A DNA stretch of 11,906 bases from Clostridium sp. UBA4746. Lineage in GTDB: Bacteria; Bacillota; Clostridia; Clostridiales; Clostridiaceae. Both the position numbers and the translations under genes were made by a program. The stretch covers positions 314-12,219 of the forward strand of contig DHIM01000255.1 of NCBI GenBank assembly GCA_002403785.1, written 5' to 3'. Below the pieces are notes generated by a model, which did not search any database, was not told the origin of the DNA, and saw only the letters and a list, made by a program, of their open reading frames with translations. Below, piece after piece: positions 1-7,110 of this stretch (its first letter is position 1; each line of letters opens with the position of its first letter).

Positions 1-892
1 AGTGGTAATAGATAGTGGATCACCAGAAAAAAACTATGCAATTGCTAAAAAGACTGTTCTTTTTACAACAAACGGACAAAAGAAATTAGTAAGTTGTAAA
101 CCATCTGCAGATTATCAATTTTCTTTATCAAGTTCCTGCCCAGCTAATTGTGAATACTGCTATCTTCAAACTACTCAAGGTGAAAAACCTTTCATGAAAA
201 TTTTTTTGAATATTGAAGAAATTTTGGAAGTCATTCAAAGTTACATAGTTGATAATGCACCTAATATTACTGCTTTCGAGTGTTCGAGTATAACTGATCC
301 CATAGCGCTTGAACACTTAAGTGGAAATTTAAAAAGGTGCATTGAATTTTTTGGTGAAAGTTCTAAAGGTAGATTAAGGCTTGTAACTAAATTTGATGAC
401 GTTGATCAATTTTTGAAGTTAAAACATAACAAGCATACAAAGTTTAGATTTACGGTAAACTCGCGTTTTGTAATAAATAACTTTGAACACAATACTTCAG
501 ATTTTCAGGATAGGTTAGGAGCTGTTAAAAAAATTGCAGCTGCTGGATACCCAATAGGGTTCTTAATAGCACCTATTATGATATATGATAATTGGAAAGA
601 AGAGTATAAGGAGTTAATAGACACATTAAAAATAACATTAGAGGGTTATAATGAGGAAATAAGCTTTGAACTTATTCAACATAGATTTACAAAAGCTGCA
701 AAGGAACTTATAATTCAAAGATTTAAGAATACTAAGCTTGACTTAAACGAAGAAATGAGACTATTAAAATGGGGACCTTATGGTAAATTCAAATATGTTT
801 ACAAGAAACCAGCGAGTGAGAAAATTAAAAACTATATTTATGAACTTATAAATAACAATTTTGAGAATGCAATAATTGATTATTTTACTTAG
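1..892 (+). CDS. splB: Spore photoproduct lyase, 5'-truncated by the window edge
   Basis: Radical SAM DNA repair enzyme that reverses the UV-induced spore photoproduct (5-thyminyl-5,6-dihydrothymine) to two thymines during germination. The 296 visible residues run to the natural stop and end in YFT, as remembered for the Bacillus protein. The [4Fe-4S]-binding CxxxCxxC motif is at C46, C50 and C53, followed by YLQTT. Other family blocks seen are LRLVTKF (about 125-131), KFRFTVN (about 147-153), GYPIGFLIAPI (about 183-193) and FELIQHRFTKAAKE. The family is about 340 residues, so roughly 45 N-terminal residues lie upstream; the GTG at base 2 is an internal valine, not the start. The Bacillus H-donor cysteine is replaced: the segment F92-E-C-S-S-I-T-D99 has Ser96 where B. 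subtilis has Cys141. A cysteine at C32, 14 residues before the cluster, may take over. The radical-transfer tyrosine Y52 is kept. Confidence 0.95.
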   Translation, partial: VVIDSGSPEKNYAIAKKTVLFTTNGQKKLVSCKPSADYQFSLSSSCPANCEYCYLQTTQGEKPFMKIFLNIEEILEVIQSYIVDNAPNITAFECSSITDPIALEHLSGNLKRCIEFFGESSKGRLRLVTKFDDVDQFLKLKHNKHTKFRFTVNSRFVINNFEHNTSDFQDRLGAVKKIAAAGYPIGFLIAPIMIYDNWKEEYKELIDTLKITLEGYNEEISFELIQHRFTKAAKELIIQRFKNTKLDLNEEMRLLKWGPYGKFKYVYKKPASEKIKNYIYELINNNFENAIIDYFT

Positions 893-968
893 TACTTTTA
901 TATTTAAAGTTGGCAATAAAGCAATTTTACAAAAACAAGTGATCTTGATGGAGGAATATAGTAATATA

Positions 969-1009
969 AATAAATCAGCATGAGGACTTTTCCTTTACGC
1001 TGGTTTATT
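969..1009. terminator. Hairpin between convergent splB and aat, possible terminator
   Basis: An 11-bp stem (969-979 with 999-1009, one G-T pair) encloses a 19-base loop that holds a small AGGA/TCCT stem (983-986 with 991-994). It lies in the 134-base gap between two converging genes, where a terminator is expected. No clean T-run follows on the plus strand (A-run instead). On the minus strand, downstream of aat, the next bases are moderately T-rich. It therefore better suits aat, and only as a weak terminator. Confidence 0.35.
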
Positions 1010-1026
1010 AAAAAAATGTATGTAAC

Positions 1027-1695
1027 TTAAAAGCACAATTTTAGTGGAGGAATAGCAATACCTTTTTCTACAATTTCTAAAAATTTCTCTCTAGGCATAT
1101 TAACTGCTCCTAAACTTTCCAAATGATTTGTATGAACTTGACAATCAATTAGAATAAATTCCTTTTCTTCTAATACCTTGCCAAGTGCAATAAATGCAGC
1201 CTTAGAGGCGTTATCCATAGTTGAAAACATTGACTCACCAAAAAAACATTTTCCAATACTCACACCGTATAGTCCACCAACTAATTTTTCTTGATGCCAG
1301 GTTTCGACAGAATGTGCAAAACCGAGTTCGTGAAGTTTGCAGTAAGCCTCTATCATATCATTTGTAATCCATGTGCCTGATTCTTTTCTAACATTTGAAC
1401 AATTAGATATAACATCTCTAAAACAAGTATCAAAGGAAACTTTATATGTATTCTTTTTGAGTAGCTTTTTCATAGAGTGAGAAGTTCTAATATCTTTTGG
1501 ATAAACAATAAATCGAGGATTAGGTGACCACCACAGTATTGGCTCATCATCTGAGTACCATGGGAATATTCCACTAGAATATGCAAGTAGTAATCTTTGC
1601 ACTGATAAGTCGCCCTCAATGGCTAAAAGACCATCATCATCTGAAAGAGATGGATGAGGGAACACTAAATCATTTGATAATCTATAAACTGTCAT
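1027..1695 (-). CDS. aat: Leucyl/phenylalanyl-tRNA--protein transferase
   Basis: Cytoplasmic enzyme that moves Leu or Phe from aminoacyl-tRNA onto proteins with N-terminal Lys or Arg, marking them for ClpS/ClpAP-type degradation (bacterial N-degron pathway). It is 222 residues, close to the 234 of E. coli. Hallmarks in order are GIFPWY (42-47), WWSPNPR (55-61), GTWIT (107-111), GLYGVSIGKCFFGESMFS (141-158) and DCQ (184-186) followed by HLESLGA. E154 and Q186 match the E. coli catalytic region residues E156 and Q188 (numbers from memory). The ATG at 1693-1695 has an AAAGGAG ribosome binding site about six bases upstream on the minus strand. It is transcribed toward splB and away from the BofC-like gene, so it is probably monocistronic. 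No convincing promoter hexamers were found upstream. Confidence 0.97.
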   Translation of the reverse strand: MTVYRLSNDLVFPHPSLSDDDGLLAIEGDLSVQRLLLAYSSGIFPWYSDDEPILWWSPNPRFIVYPKDIRTSHSMKKLLKKNTYKVSFDTCFRDVISNCSNVRKESGTWITNDMIEAYCKLHELGFAHSVETWHQEKLVGGLYGVSIGKCFFGESMFSTMDNASKAAFIALGKVLEEKEFILIDCQVHTNHLESLGAVNMPREKFLEIVEKGIAIPPLKLCF

Positions 1696-1791
1696 AATAA
1701 ACTCCTTTCAAGATATATAGGACCCATTAAGGTACGCCATATAGAACGGTAGATAAATAATAATTGCTTAGTGCTTATGAGGAATGCCGAG

Positions 1792-1843
1792 GTGGCTAAT
1801 GGTAAAGAATTAGCTAGTATATACATTATATACTATTAGCCAC
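1792..1843. repeat. Compound inverted repeat in the aat/bofC gap
   Basis: A perfect 9-bp arm pair (1792-1800 with 1835-1843, GTGGCTAAT/ATTAGCCAC) encloses a second perfect 8-bp hairpin (1816-1823 with 1827-1834, loop CAT). The two are contiguous on the right side and separated by a 15-base bulge on the left (1801-1815). There is no adjacent T-run, so it is not a simple terminator. It could be a regulator binding site or an RNA structure; nothing in the sequence decides which. Confidence 0.6.
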
Positions 1844-1961
1844 ACTTATACATGCTTTCATATTCATGATTCTAATTTGTAAATGACAATCACTTATTCT
1901 GGAAGGGTTTAGACAAATAAAGTTTATATTTATGTTATATATTATAATAATTGAATTAATT

Positions 1962-1994
1962 CCTCTTATTTGGGCATAATTCCAAATAAGGAGG
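1962..1994 (+). promoter_or_regulatory. Hairpin covering the ribosome binding site of the BofC-like gene
   Basis: CTTATTTGG (1965-1973) pairs perfectly with CCAAATAAG (1982-1990) over an 8-base loop. Further pairing of CCT (1962-1964) with AGG (1992-1994) is possible if G1991 bulges out. The Shine-Dalgarno AAGGAGG (1988-1994) lies entirely in the 3' arm, six bases before the ATG at 2001. If the RNA folds this way, translation initiation would be hindered until the stem opens. Alternatively, the inverted repeat could be a DNA operator. Confidence 0.55.
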
Positions 1995-2000
1995 GGTAAT

Positions 2001-2750
2001 ATGAAAAATAAAAAATTTTTATATTCAATGTTAATAATAATTTTAATTGCTTTTATTGGTGTGAACTATTCTCTTACGCACTATATGAATAAAAATAATT
2101 TAAAGCTTGAAGCCAATAGTACATCCCCATATTTAAAATTTACTGCTAAAACAATACAAACTTCAGTGACTACTAATCTAACTAGGGTAGTTCAGAATAC
2201 TAAATTCATTTTTAATATTAATTACAAAGATAAAGTAGTAAGAAATATGGTGCTCGAAAAATATTTTAATAGCTCCAAAGTATTAAATAGGAAAACACAA
2301 TCAGAACTTAATGAGGCTTTTAAAGACCAAGGGTATACAGTTGTTAGTATGAGTAATGATGAAGTAGTTTTTGCTAATACTAGTAATAGGTACAGTTATA
2401 AAGCTAATAGATATTTTTTAGGAGTATATGAAGATTTAGTAACGATTTATAAAACAGATAAGAACGGGAATATAGTAGCTCATAAACTATTTAACTCTAA
2501 CGTATATGCAGCGGATGGTAAACAGCAAAAATATGATTTTGATTCACAAGACAAAGGTGAATTACAATATATTAAGATAGGTGATTTAAAAGAAAAAGAT
2601 GGATTGGTTGAGGACTTAATTAGAGGTAGAAAATATAGTAAAGACAACGATAGTAGCAAGGACATAGAAAATAATGACGAATATGACAAAGGTGAATTTA
2701 AAACCTCAGAAAAAGCTTTTGATTATGCTAGAGGTTTATTAAAGTCTTAA
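2001..2750 (+). CDS. BofC-like protein with N-terminal membrane anchor or signal
   Basis: A 249-residue protein. Residues 4-22 (FLYSMLIIILIAFIGVNYS) form one hydrophobic segment after a basic start, so the rest is probably outside the membrane or in the forespore intermembrane space. The block at about 101-160 (SELNEAFKDQGYTVVSMSNDEVVF, then RYFLGVYEDLVTIYK) resembles the C-terminal domain of BofC. In Bacillus, BofC restrains the SpoIVB protease that signals sigma-K activation. In B. subtilis bofC lies just upstream of ruvA, as here, which supports the call. Differences: it is longer than Bacillus BofC (about 170 residues) and has a charged, low-complexity Lys/Asp/Ser/Asn stretch at about 208-232. 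The start is well set by AAGGAGG six bases upstream. The family call is moderately sure; the function is inferred. Confidence 0.65.
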   Translation: MKNKKFLYSMLIIILIAFIGVNYSLTHYMNKNNLKLEANSTSPYLKFTAKTIQTSVTTNLTRVVQNTKFIFNINYKDKVVRNMVLEKYFNSSKVLNRKTQSELNEAFKDQGYTVVSMSNDEVVFANTSNRYSYKANRYFLGVYEDLVTIYKTDKNGNIVAHKLFNSNVYAADGKQQKYDFDSQDKGELQYIKIGDLKEKDGLVEDLIRGRKYSKDNDSSKDIENNDEYDKGEFKTSEKAFDYARGLLKS

Positions 2751-2785
2751 CGTATCCAAATTAAATAAAAAAATATGTACCATAA

Positions 2786-2810
2786 CCTTAAGAAATATGT
2801 ATTTCTAAGG
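2786..2810 (+). repeat. First of two tandem hairpins after the BofC-like gene
   Basis: CCTTA/TAAGG (2786-2790 with 2806-2810) and GAAAT/ATTTC (2792-2796 with 2801-2805) form a 10-bp stem with one bulged A and a 4-base loop. No T-run follows. Its left arm (2786-2796) is also perfectly complementary to the right arm of the next hairpin (2831-2841), so the two structures can exchange partners. Confidence 0.6.
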
Positions 2811-2812
2811 TC

Positions 2813-2846
2813 AAAATCCTTAAGAATTACATTTCTTAAGGATTTT
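2813..2846 (+). terminator. Intrinsic terminator after the BofC-like gene
   Basis: A perfect 14-bp stem (2813-2826 with 2833-2846, core ATCCTTAAGAA) with a 6-base loop is followed by a T-rich stretch running to about 2860 (broken by G and A). It lies 63 bases after the stop at 2750 and 141 bases before ruvA. It should separate the two transcription units, though read-through could feed ruvA. Confidence 0.82.
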
Positions 2847-2879
2847 TGATTTATTTTTTATAATCATAGCTCTTAATTA

Positions 2880-2908
2880 TTGAATTTATACCGTTTAGGT
2901 GGTAAAGT
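2880..2908 (+). promoter_or_regulatory. Candidate sigma-A promoter for the ruvA run
   Basis: TTGAAT (2880-2885) and TAAAGT (2903-2908) are separated by exactly 17 bases, 4/6 matches each to the -35 and -10 consensus. It is downstream of the terminator at 2813-2846 and 80 bases before the ruvA start. No LexA-type GAAC...GTTC box was seen nearby. The match is weak. Confidence 0.35.
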
Positions 2909-2987
2909 AATATGTAGTCGCTATAAAAATGGTAAGATAACAACTAATGATTGATATTCGCAAAAGAAGCAGCAAGGAGGAAATATT

Positions 2988-3587
2988 ATGTACGAATATA
3001 TAAAAGGAATTTTTGTAGGTATCAGTAAAGATTATATTGTAGTAGATAATAAGGGTATGGGTTATAAAATATATACCTCCGGAAGTACTATGGCAAAGAT
3101 GCCTAAAACAAACGAAAATGTATTATTATATATAAAACAAATTGTTAGAGAAGATTTTATTGGACTGTACGGGTTTCTAACAAAAGATGAGATAGAGATG
3201 TTTAGCTTGGTAATTAGTATAAATGGAGTTGGGTCAAAAGCTGGCTTATCACTACTTTCTATTTGTAGTGTTTCAAATTTGAAATATGCTATTGTATCAG
3301 GGGATGAAAAAACTTTAACACGGGCACCAGGCATAGGCAAGAAAATTGCTCAAAGAATAATTCTAGAGCTCAGAGAAAAAATACATATTCAGCAGTCTGC
3401 TACTAACGATTTATCACAAACCTCAGGAATTAATTTAGTAGATGATAGAAAACTTATGGAGGTTTTGGGTGCGCTTATTTCACTAGGATATTCTGAGAAG
3501 GAAGCGGAAGAGGCATTAAATGCTGTAAGCAAAGAACAATCACTTGAAAATATGATTAAAGATTGTTTGAAATATTTAATGAACTAA
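2988..3587 (+). CDS. ruvA: Holliday junction branch migration complex subunit RuvA
   Basis: RuvA forms tetramers that grip the four-way junction and load RuvB rings, which drive branch migration in recombinational repair. At 199 residues it is of normal length. Residues 1-63 are the OB-fold domain (starts MYEYIKG; IGLYGF at 58-63). Two helix-hairpin-helix motifs follow, SINGVGSKAGLSLL (78-91) and RAPGIGKKIAQRIILEL (112-128). After a linker (about 135-150), the C-terminal three-helix RuvB-contact domain ends at 199 (LISLGYSEKEAEEAL). The ATG is preceded by AAGGAGG (2974-2980), spacing seven. ruvB starts 14 bases downstream, so the two are surely cotranscribed. ruvC is not adjacent. Confidence 0.98.
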   Translation: MYEYIKGIFVGISKDYIVVDNKGMGYKIYTSGSTMAKMPKTNENVLLYIKQIVREDFIGLYGFLTKDEIEMFSLVISINGVGSKAGLSLLSICSVSNLKYAIVSGDEKTLTRAPGIGKKIAQRIILELREKIHIQQSATNDLSQTSGINLVDDRKLMEVLGALISLGYSEKEAEEALNAVSKEQSLENMIKDCLKYLMN

Positions 3588-3601
3588 GGTGGGAACATAC
3601 T

Positions 3602-4609
3602 ATGGATGATATTGAGGAAAGAATTATTACTTCTTCTATTACAGAAGAAGATATGGATGCTGAATATTCTCTAAGACCCCAAAAACTTAGAGAGTATATT
3701 GGTCAATCTAAGATAAAAGAAAAATTGAGTATATTTATTAAAGCAGCTCAAAATAGAGATGAAGCCCTTGATCACGTGCTTTTATATGGACCACCTGGTC
3801 TTGGTAAGACAACCCTCGCGAATATTATTGCGAGAGAAATGAAAGGCAACTTAAAAGTAACTTCTGGGCCAGCAATAGAAAGAGCGGGGGATTTGGCTGC
3901 TATTTTAACAAGTTTGAGTGATAATGATGTGCTTTTTATTGATGAAATACATAGACTTAACAGGTCGGTAGAAGAAATATTATATCCTGCTATGGAGGAT
4001 TATGCACTAGACATTGTAATTGGAAAAGGAGCTTCCGCAAAATCTATAAGGCTAGATTTACCTAAGTTCACACTTATTGGTGCAACCACTAGGATTGGAT
4101 TATTAACAGCTCCTCTTCGTGATAGATTTGGTGTGCTAAGTGCCATGGAATATTATACTCAGGGGGAGTTAAAAGAAATAGTAATTCGATCTGCAGCTAT
4201 TTTAAAGGTAGATATTACAAAAGATGCTGCAGTAGAAATTGCAAGACGTTCAAGGGGTACTCCGAGAATTGCCAATCGATTGCTTAAAAGAGTAAGGGAT
4301 TATTGTGACGTTAAGGGAAATGGAATTATTGATTTATTTATAGCAAAGTCTGCGGCAGAACTTCTTGAAATAGATGACGAAGGTTTTGATAGAATAGATA
4401 ATAAAATGCTTGAAGCTATTATAGACAATTTTAACGGTGGACCAGTAGGAATAGAAACTTTATCTTATTTTGTAGGCGAAGAGATAGGTACGCTTGAAGA
4501 TGTTTACGAACCATATTTAATTCAAAAGGGATTTATAATAAGAACACCAAGAGGAAGAATAGCTTCTAAAAAAGCCTATCAGCATTTAAATAGACCAATA
4601 AAAAATTAG
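3602..4609 (+). CDS. ruvB: Holliday junction ATPase RuvB
   Basis: Hexameric AAA+ motor that pumps DNA through the RuvA-held junction. With the ATG at 3602 the protein is 335 residues (MDDIEERIITSS...), the usual size. Walker A is GPPGLGKT (63-70) and Walker B is LFIDEIH (111-117). Sensor 1 is GATTRIG, followed by PLRDRFG with the arginine-finger region (about R173). Sensor 2 is GTPRIANR (219-226). A C-terminal winged helix ends the protein (ETLSYFVGEEIGTLEDVYEPYLIQ region, then RTPRGR). The frame is open from an earlier ATG at 3563, which would overlap ruvA by 25 bases. That start is rejected because its extra 13 residues are not RuvB-like and AAGGTGGG (3586-3593) sits eight bases before 3602. 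Confidence 0.98.
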   Translation: MDDIEERIITSSITEEDMDAEYSLRPQKLREYIGQSKIKEKLSIFIKAAQNRDEALDHVLLYGPPGLGKTTLANIIAREMKGNLKVTSGPAIERAGDLAAILTSLSDNDVLFIDEIHRLNRSVEEILYPAMEDYALDIVIGKGASAKSIRLDLPKFTLIGATTRIGLLTAPLRDRFGVLSAMEYYTQGELKEIVIRSAAILKVDITKDAAVEIARRSRGTPRIANRLLKRVRDYCDVKGNGIIDLFIAKSAAELLEIDDEGFDRIDNKMLEAIIDNFNGGPVGIETLSYFVGEEIGTLEDVYEPYLIQKGFIIRTPRGRIASKKAYQHLNRPIKN

Positions 4610-4694
4610 AAATCAAAAAACTTAGTGATTCTTAATATTAGGGATTACGAAAACAAAGTTATATGATTTTTGCATAAAGAAAGGGTGTAGTTTT

Positions 4695-5720
4695 TTGAAA
4701 GTAAAGGATTTTTATTTTGACTTACCAAAGGAGCTTATTGCACAACATCCAGTTAAAAAAAGGGATGAGTCAAGGCTTATGGTAGTTAATAAAACTAATA
4801 AAGAAATAGAGCACAAACATTTTAAAAACATAATAGAGTATTTAAACCCAGGGGATTGCTTAGTGTTAAATGATACTAGAGTATTACCTGCAAGGCTTTT
4901 AGGAGTGAAAGAAGGAACTGGTGGTAAAATGGAATTTCTTCTCCTAAAGAGGATAGACATTAATCATTGGGAAACTTTAGTCAAGCCTGGGAAAAAAGCG
5001 AAAATTGGAACTACGTTTATATTTGGAAATGGGGAGTTAAAGGCAGATGTTATAAGCGTTTCTGAGGGTGGAAGTAGAATAGTAAAATTTGATTTTGATG
5101 GAATATTTGAAGAAATTTTAGATAAACTTGGAGAGATGCCACTACCACCATATATAACTGAAAAATTAGAAGATAAAGAAAGATACCAGACTGTATTTTC
5201 AAGAGAGGTAGGATCTGCAGCAGCTCCTACTGCTGGACTCCATTTTACAAAGAACCTACTTGAGCAAATTAAGGCAAAAGGTGTTAAAATTGCCTTCGTA
5301 ACACTACATGTAGGGCTTGGTACTTTTAGACCAGTAAAAGCTGAAATAGTTGAAGAACATGAAATGCATTCAGAACATTATATGTTAAATAGTGAAACAG
5401 CACAGGTAATAAATGAAGCTAAAAAGAATGGTGGAAGAATAATTGCTGTGGGTACAACTTCTAACAGAACACTCGAAAGCATTGCAGATGAAAATGGAAA
5501 AGTATGCGAGAAATCTGGATGGACAGACATCTTTATATATCCAGGATATAAGTTTAAAATTGTGGATGCTTTAATAACCAATTTTCATTTGCCAGAATCT
5601 ACACTAATAATGTTAGTTAGCGCTTTCGCAGACAAGAATTTAGTTATGGGCGCTTATGATACAGCTGTAAAAGAAAAATATAGATTTTTTAGCTTTGGAG
5701 ACGCAATGTTCTTATATTAG
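4695..5720 (+). CDS. queA: tRNA preQ1(34) S-adenosylmethionine ribosyltransferase-isomerase
   Basis: QueA transfers and isomerises the ribosyl group of SAM onto preQ1 at position 34 of tRNAs with GUN anticodons, giving epoxyqueuosine. It is 341 residues, the family's usual length. It starts at TTG with an AAAGGGTG ribosome binding site 7-9 bases upstream; the resulting MKVKDFYFDLPKELIAQ is the classic QueA N-terminus. Conserved blocks are LNDTRVLPARL (58-68), EMPLPPYI (147-154), SAAAPTAGLHFT (174-185), HVGLGTFRPV (205-214), TNFHLPESTL (295-304) and SFGDAM (333-338). It follows ruvB by 85 bases with no terminator seen and precedes tgt, the previous enzyme of the pathway. No preQ1 riboswitch was recognised upstream. 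Confidence 0.97.
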   Translation: MKVKDFYFDLPKELIAQHPVKKRDESRLMVVNKTNKEIEHKHFKNIIEYLNPGDCLVLNDTRVLPARLLGVKEGTGGKMEFLLLKRIDINHWETLVKPGKKAKIGTTFIFGNGELKADVISVSEGGSRIVKFDFDGIFEEILDKLGEMPLPPYITEKLEDKERYQTVFSREVGSAAAPTAGLHFTKNLLEQIKAKGVKIAFVTLHVGLGTFRPVKAEIVEEHEMHSEHYMLNSETAQVINEAKKNGGRIIAVGTTSNRTLESIADENGKVCEKSGWTDIFIYPGYKFKIVDALITNFHLPESTLIMLVSAFADKNLVMGAYDTAVKEKYRFFSFGDAMFLY

Positions 5721-5849
5721 ACATCTCACTTAAAATAGACCAGGCTGGAATGGAATAGCATGCTTATTAGTTATTTTTTGATGATAATTCTTAGAATAAT
5801 TAGGACTAAGGAGCTAATTTTTAATTATTGTATAGAAAGAAGGGTAATT

Positions 5850-6974
5850 ATGTATAAATTACTTAAGAAAAGTGGTAAAGTAAGACGTGGCGAGTTTATT
5901 ACACCTCACGGTACAATTCAAACACCAGTATTTATGAATGTAGGGACCTTAGCAGTTATTAAGGGCGCAGTTTCTACTATGGATTTAAAAGAAATTAATT
6001 GCCAAGTAGAATTATCGAATACTTATCACTTGCACTTAAGACCAACTGATAAGGTTATAAGGCAACTTGGTGGGTTGCATAAATTTATGAATTGGGATAG
6101 ACCTATTCTTACAGATTCAGGTGGATATCAAGTTTTTTCTTTATCAAAAATGAGGAAGATTAAAGAAGAAGGTGTTTACTTTAATTCACATATTGATGGG
6201 AAGAAGATATTCATGGGACCAGAAGAAAGTATGCAGATACAAAGCAATTTAGGATCCACCATTGCTATGGCATTTGACGAATGTATACCCAATCCATCTA
6301 CCAGAGAATATGTAGTAGATTCTGTAGCAAGAACTACAAGGTGGCTAGAAAGGTGTAAGATTGAAATGGATAAATTAAATCTTCGCTCAGACGCTGTAAA
6401 TAACAAACAAATGTTATTTGGCATAAATCAAGGTGGAACATATGTGGATTTAAGAATAGAGCATGCTAAAACAATTAGTAAAATGAATTTGGATGGCTAT
6501 GCTATAGGTGGGCTGGCAGTTGGAGAGAGCCATGAAGATATGTATAAAATCATTGATGCGGTTGTTCCATACTTGCCTGAGGATAAACCAATATATCTTA
6601 TGGGAGTGGGTTATCCAAGTAACATTCTAGAAGCCGTGTCAAGAGGTGTGGACTTTTTTGACTGTGTATTGCCGGCAAGAAATGGAAGGCATGGAAATGT
6701 GTTTACTAAAGATGGCAGAATAAATATGATGAATGCTAAATTTGAACTAGACGCAGCACCTATAGATGAGGGATGTCAGTGTCCTACTTGTAAAAATTAC
6801 ACAAGAGCCTACATTAGGCATTTATTCAAGGCGAAAGAAATGCTCGCCATGAGGCTTTGTGTACTTCATAATCTATATTTTTATAATAAACTTATGGAAG
6901 ACATACGATCTGCCATTGATAATGATTGTTTTGAAGAGTTTAAGGCAGAGAAACTTGCCCTATGGAATGAGTAA
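5850..6974 (+). CDS. tgt: Queuine/preQ1 tRNA-ribosyltransferase
   Basis: Tgt swaps guanine 34 of Asp, Asn, His and Tyr tRNAs for preQ1 (bacterial type); QueA then acts on the product. Using the ATG at 5850 gives 374 residues (MYKLLKKSGKVRRGEF...), nearly the E. coli length. The general acid/base D89 is in TDSGGYQVFSL (88-98). The nucleophile D271 is in VDFFDCVLPARNGRHG. Zinc ligands are C309, C311, C314 and H340. GGLAVGE (220-226) and C145 in AFDEC are bacterial-type base-pocket residues, as remembered for the Zymomonas enzyme. The frame is open from 5760, but that 30-residue hydrophobic extension is not Tgt-like; AAGAAGGG (5837-5844) supports 5850. The 129-base gap after queA shows no clear promoter or terminator. 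Confidence 0.97.
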   Translation: MYKLLKKSGKVRRGEFITPHGTIQTPVFMNVGTLAVIKGAVSTMDLKEINCQVELSNTYHLHLRPTDKVIRQLGGLHKFMNWDRPILTDSGGYQVFSLSKMRKIKEEGVYFNSHIDGKKIFMGPEESMQIQSNLGSTIAMAFDECIPNPSTREYVVDSVARTTRWLERCKIEMDKLNLRSDAVNNKQMLFGINQGGTYVDLRIEHAKTISKMNLDGYAIGGLAVGESHEDMYKIIDAVVPYLPEDKPIYLMGVGYPSNILEAVSRGVDFFDCVLPARNGRHGNVFTKDGRINMMNAKFELDAAPIDEGCQCPTCKNYTRAYIRHLFKAKEMLAMRLCVLHNLYFYNKLMEDIRSAIDNDCFEEFKAEKLALWNE

Positions 6975-7110
6975 TCATAGTTATTTACTATAATATGATT
7001 AACCTATAAATGTGATAATAAGGGAAGCAATCAATTCTTTAGAAATTAATTTTGTAGGAAAATTATTTATTATAAGTTTTAAAAGTATTATAGAAAGGAG
7101 GGGAACATAA

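Larger units (their letters stand above)
1696..2000. other. 305-base divergent intergenic region
   Basis: This gap lies between the starts of aat (minus) and the BofC-like gene (plus), so it should hold both promoters. It contains a compound palindrome (1792-1843) and an RBS-covering hairpin (1962-1994). A TATAAT at 1943-1948 is suitably placed for the plus-strand gene, but no good -35 lies 16-18 bases upstream; TAGACA at 1910-1915 is too far away. No clear sigma-F or sigma-G type element was seen, although the gene may be sporulation-linked. No credible coding frame or RNA gene was found. Confidence 0.6.

Noticed and set aside
948..983. An 11-codon frame (MEEYSNINKSA) after splB.
   Set aside because: It has no ribosome binding site of its own, runs into the splB/aat hairpin and resembles no known small protein.
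1786..1815. GCCGAGGTGGC at 1786-1796 followed by GGTAAAG looks like the start of a tRNA-Leu or an attachment-site remnant.
   Set aside because: No anticodon arm, T-arm (GGTTCGAATCC-like) or acceptor partner follows; the match is only about 11 bases and overlaps the palindrome.
1777..1839. A 20-codon open frame starting ATG AGG AAT GCC.
   Set aside because: No ribosome binding site precedes it, and its composition follows the palindrome rather than a protein-like pattern.
1879..1897. AATGACAATCA resembles part of a Fur box.
   Set aside because: Only about 12 of 19 positions match and one half is poor; no iron-related gene is adjacent.
2860..2987. LexA/SOS box controlling ruvAB.
   Set aside because: No GAAC-N4-GTTC-like palindrome was seen upstream of ruvA; SOS control cannot be supported from this sequence.
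3563..3601. An upstream in-frame ATG for ruvB overlapping the end of ruvA.
   Set aside because: The added residues are not RuvB-like, and a well-spaced AAGGTGGG supports the ATG at 3602.
4610..4694. Possible preQ1 riboswitch before queA.
   Set aside because: The class I core (CTA/ACCC-type loop with A-rich tail pairing) could not be found here or in the queA-tgt gap.
5760..5849. A hydrophobic 30-residue extension of Tgt, possibly a membrane anchor.
   Set aside because: Tgt is a cytosolic enzyme of about 375 residues; there is no ribosome binding site at 5760 but a good one before 5850.
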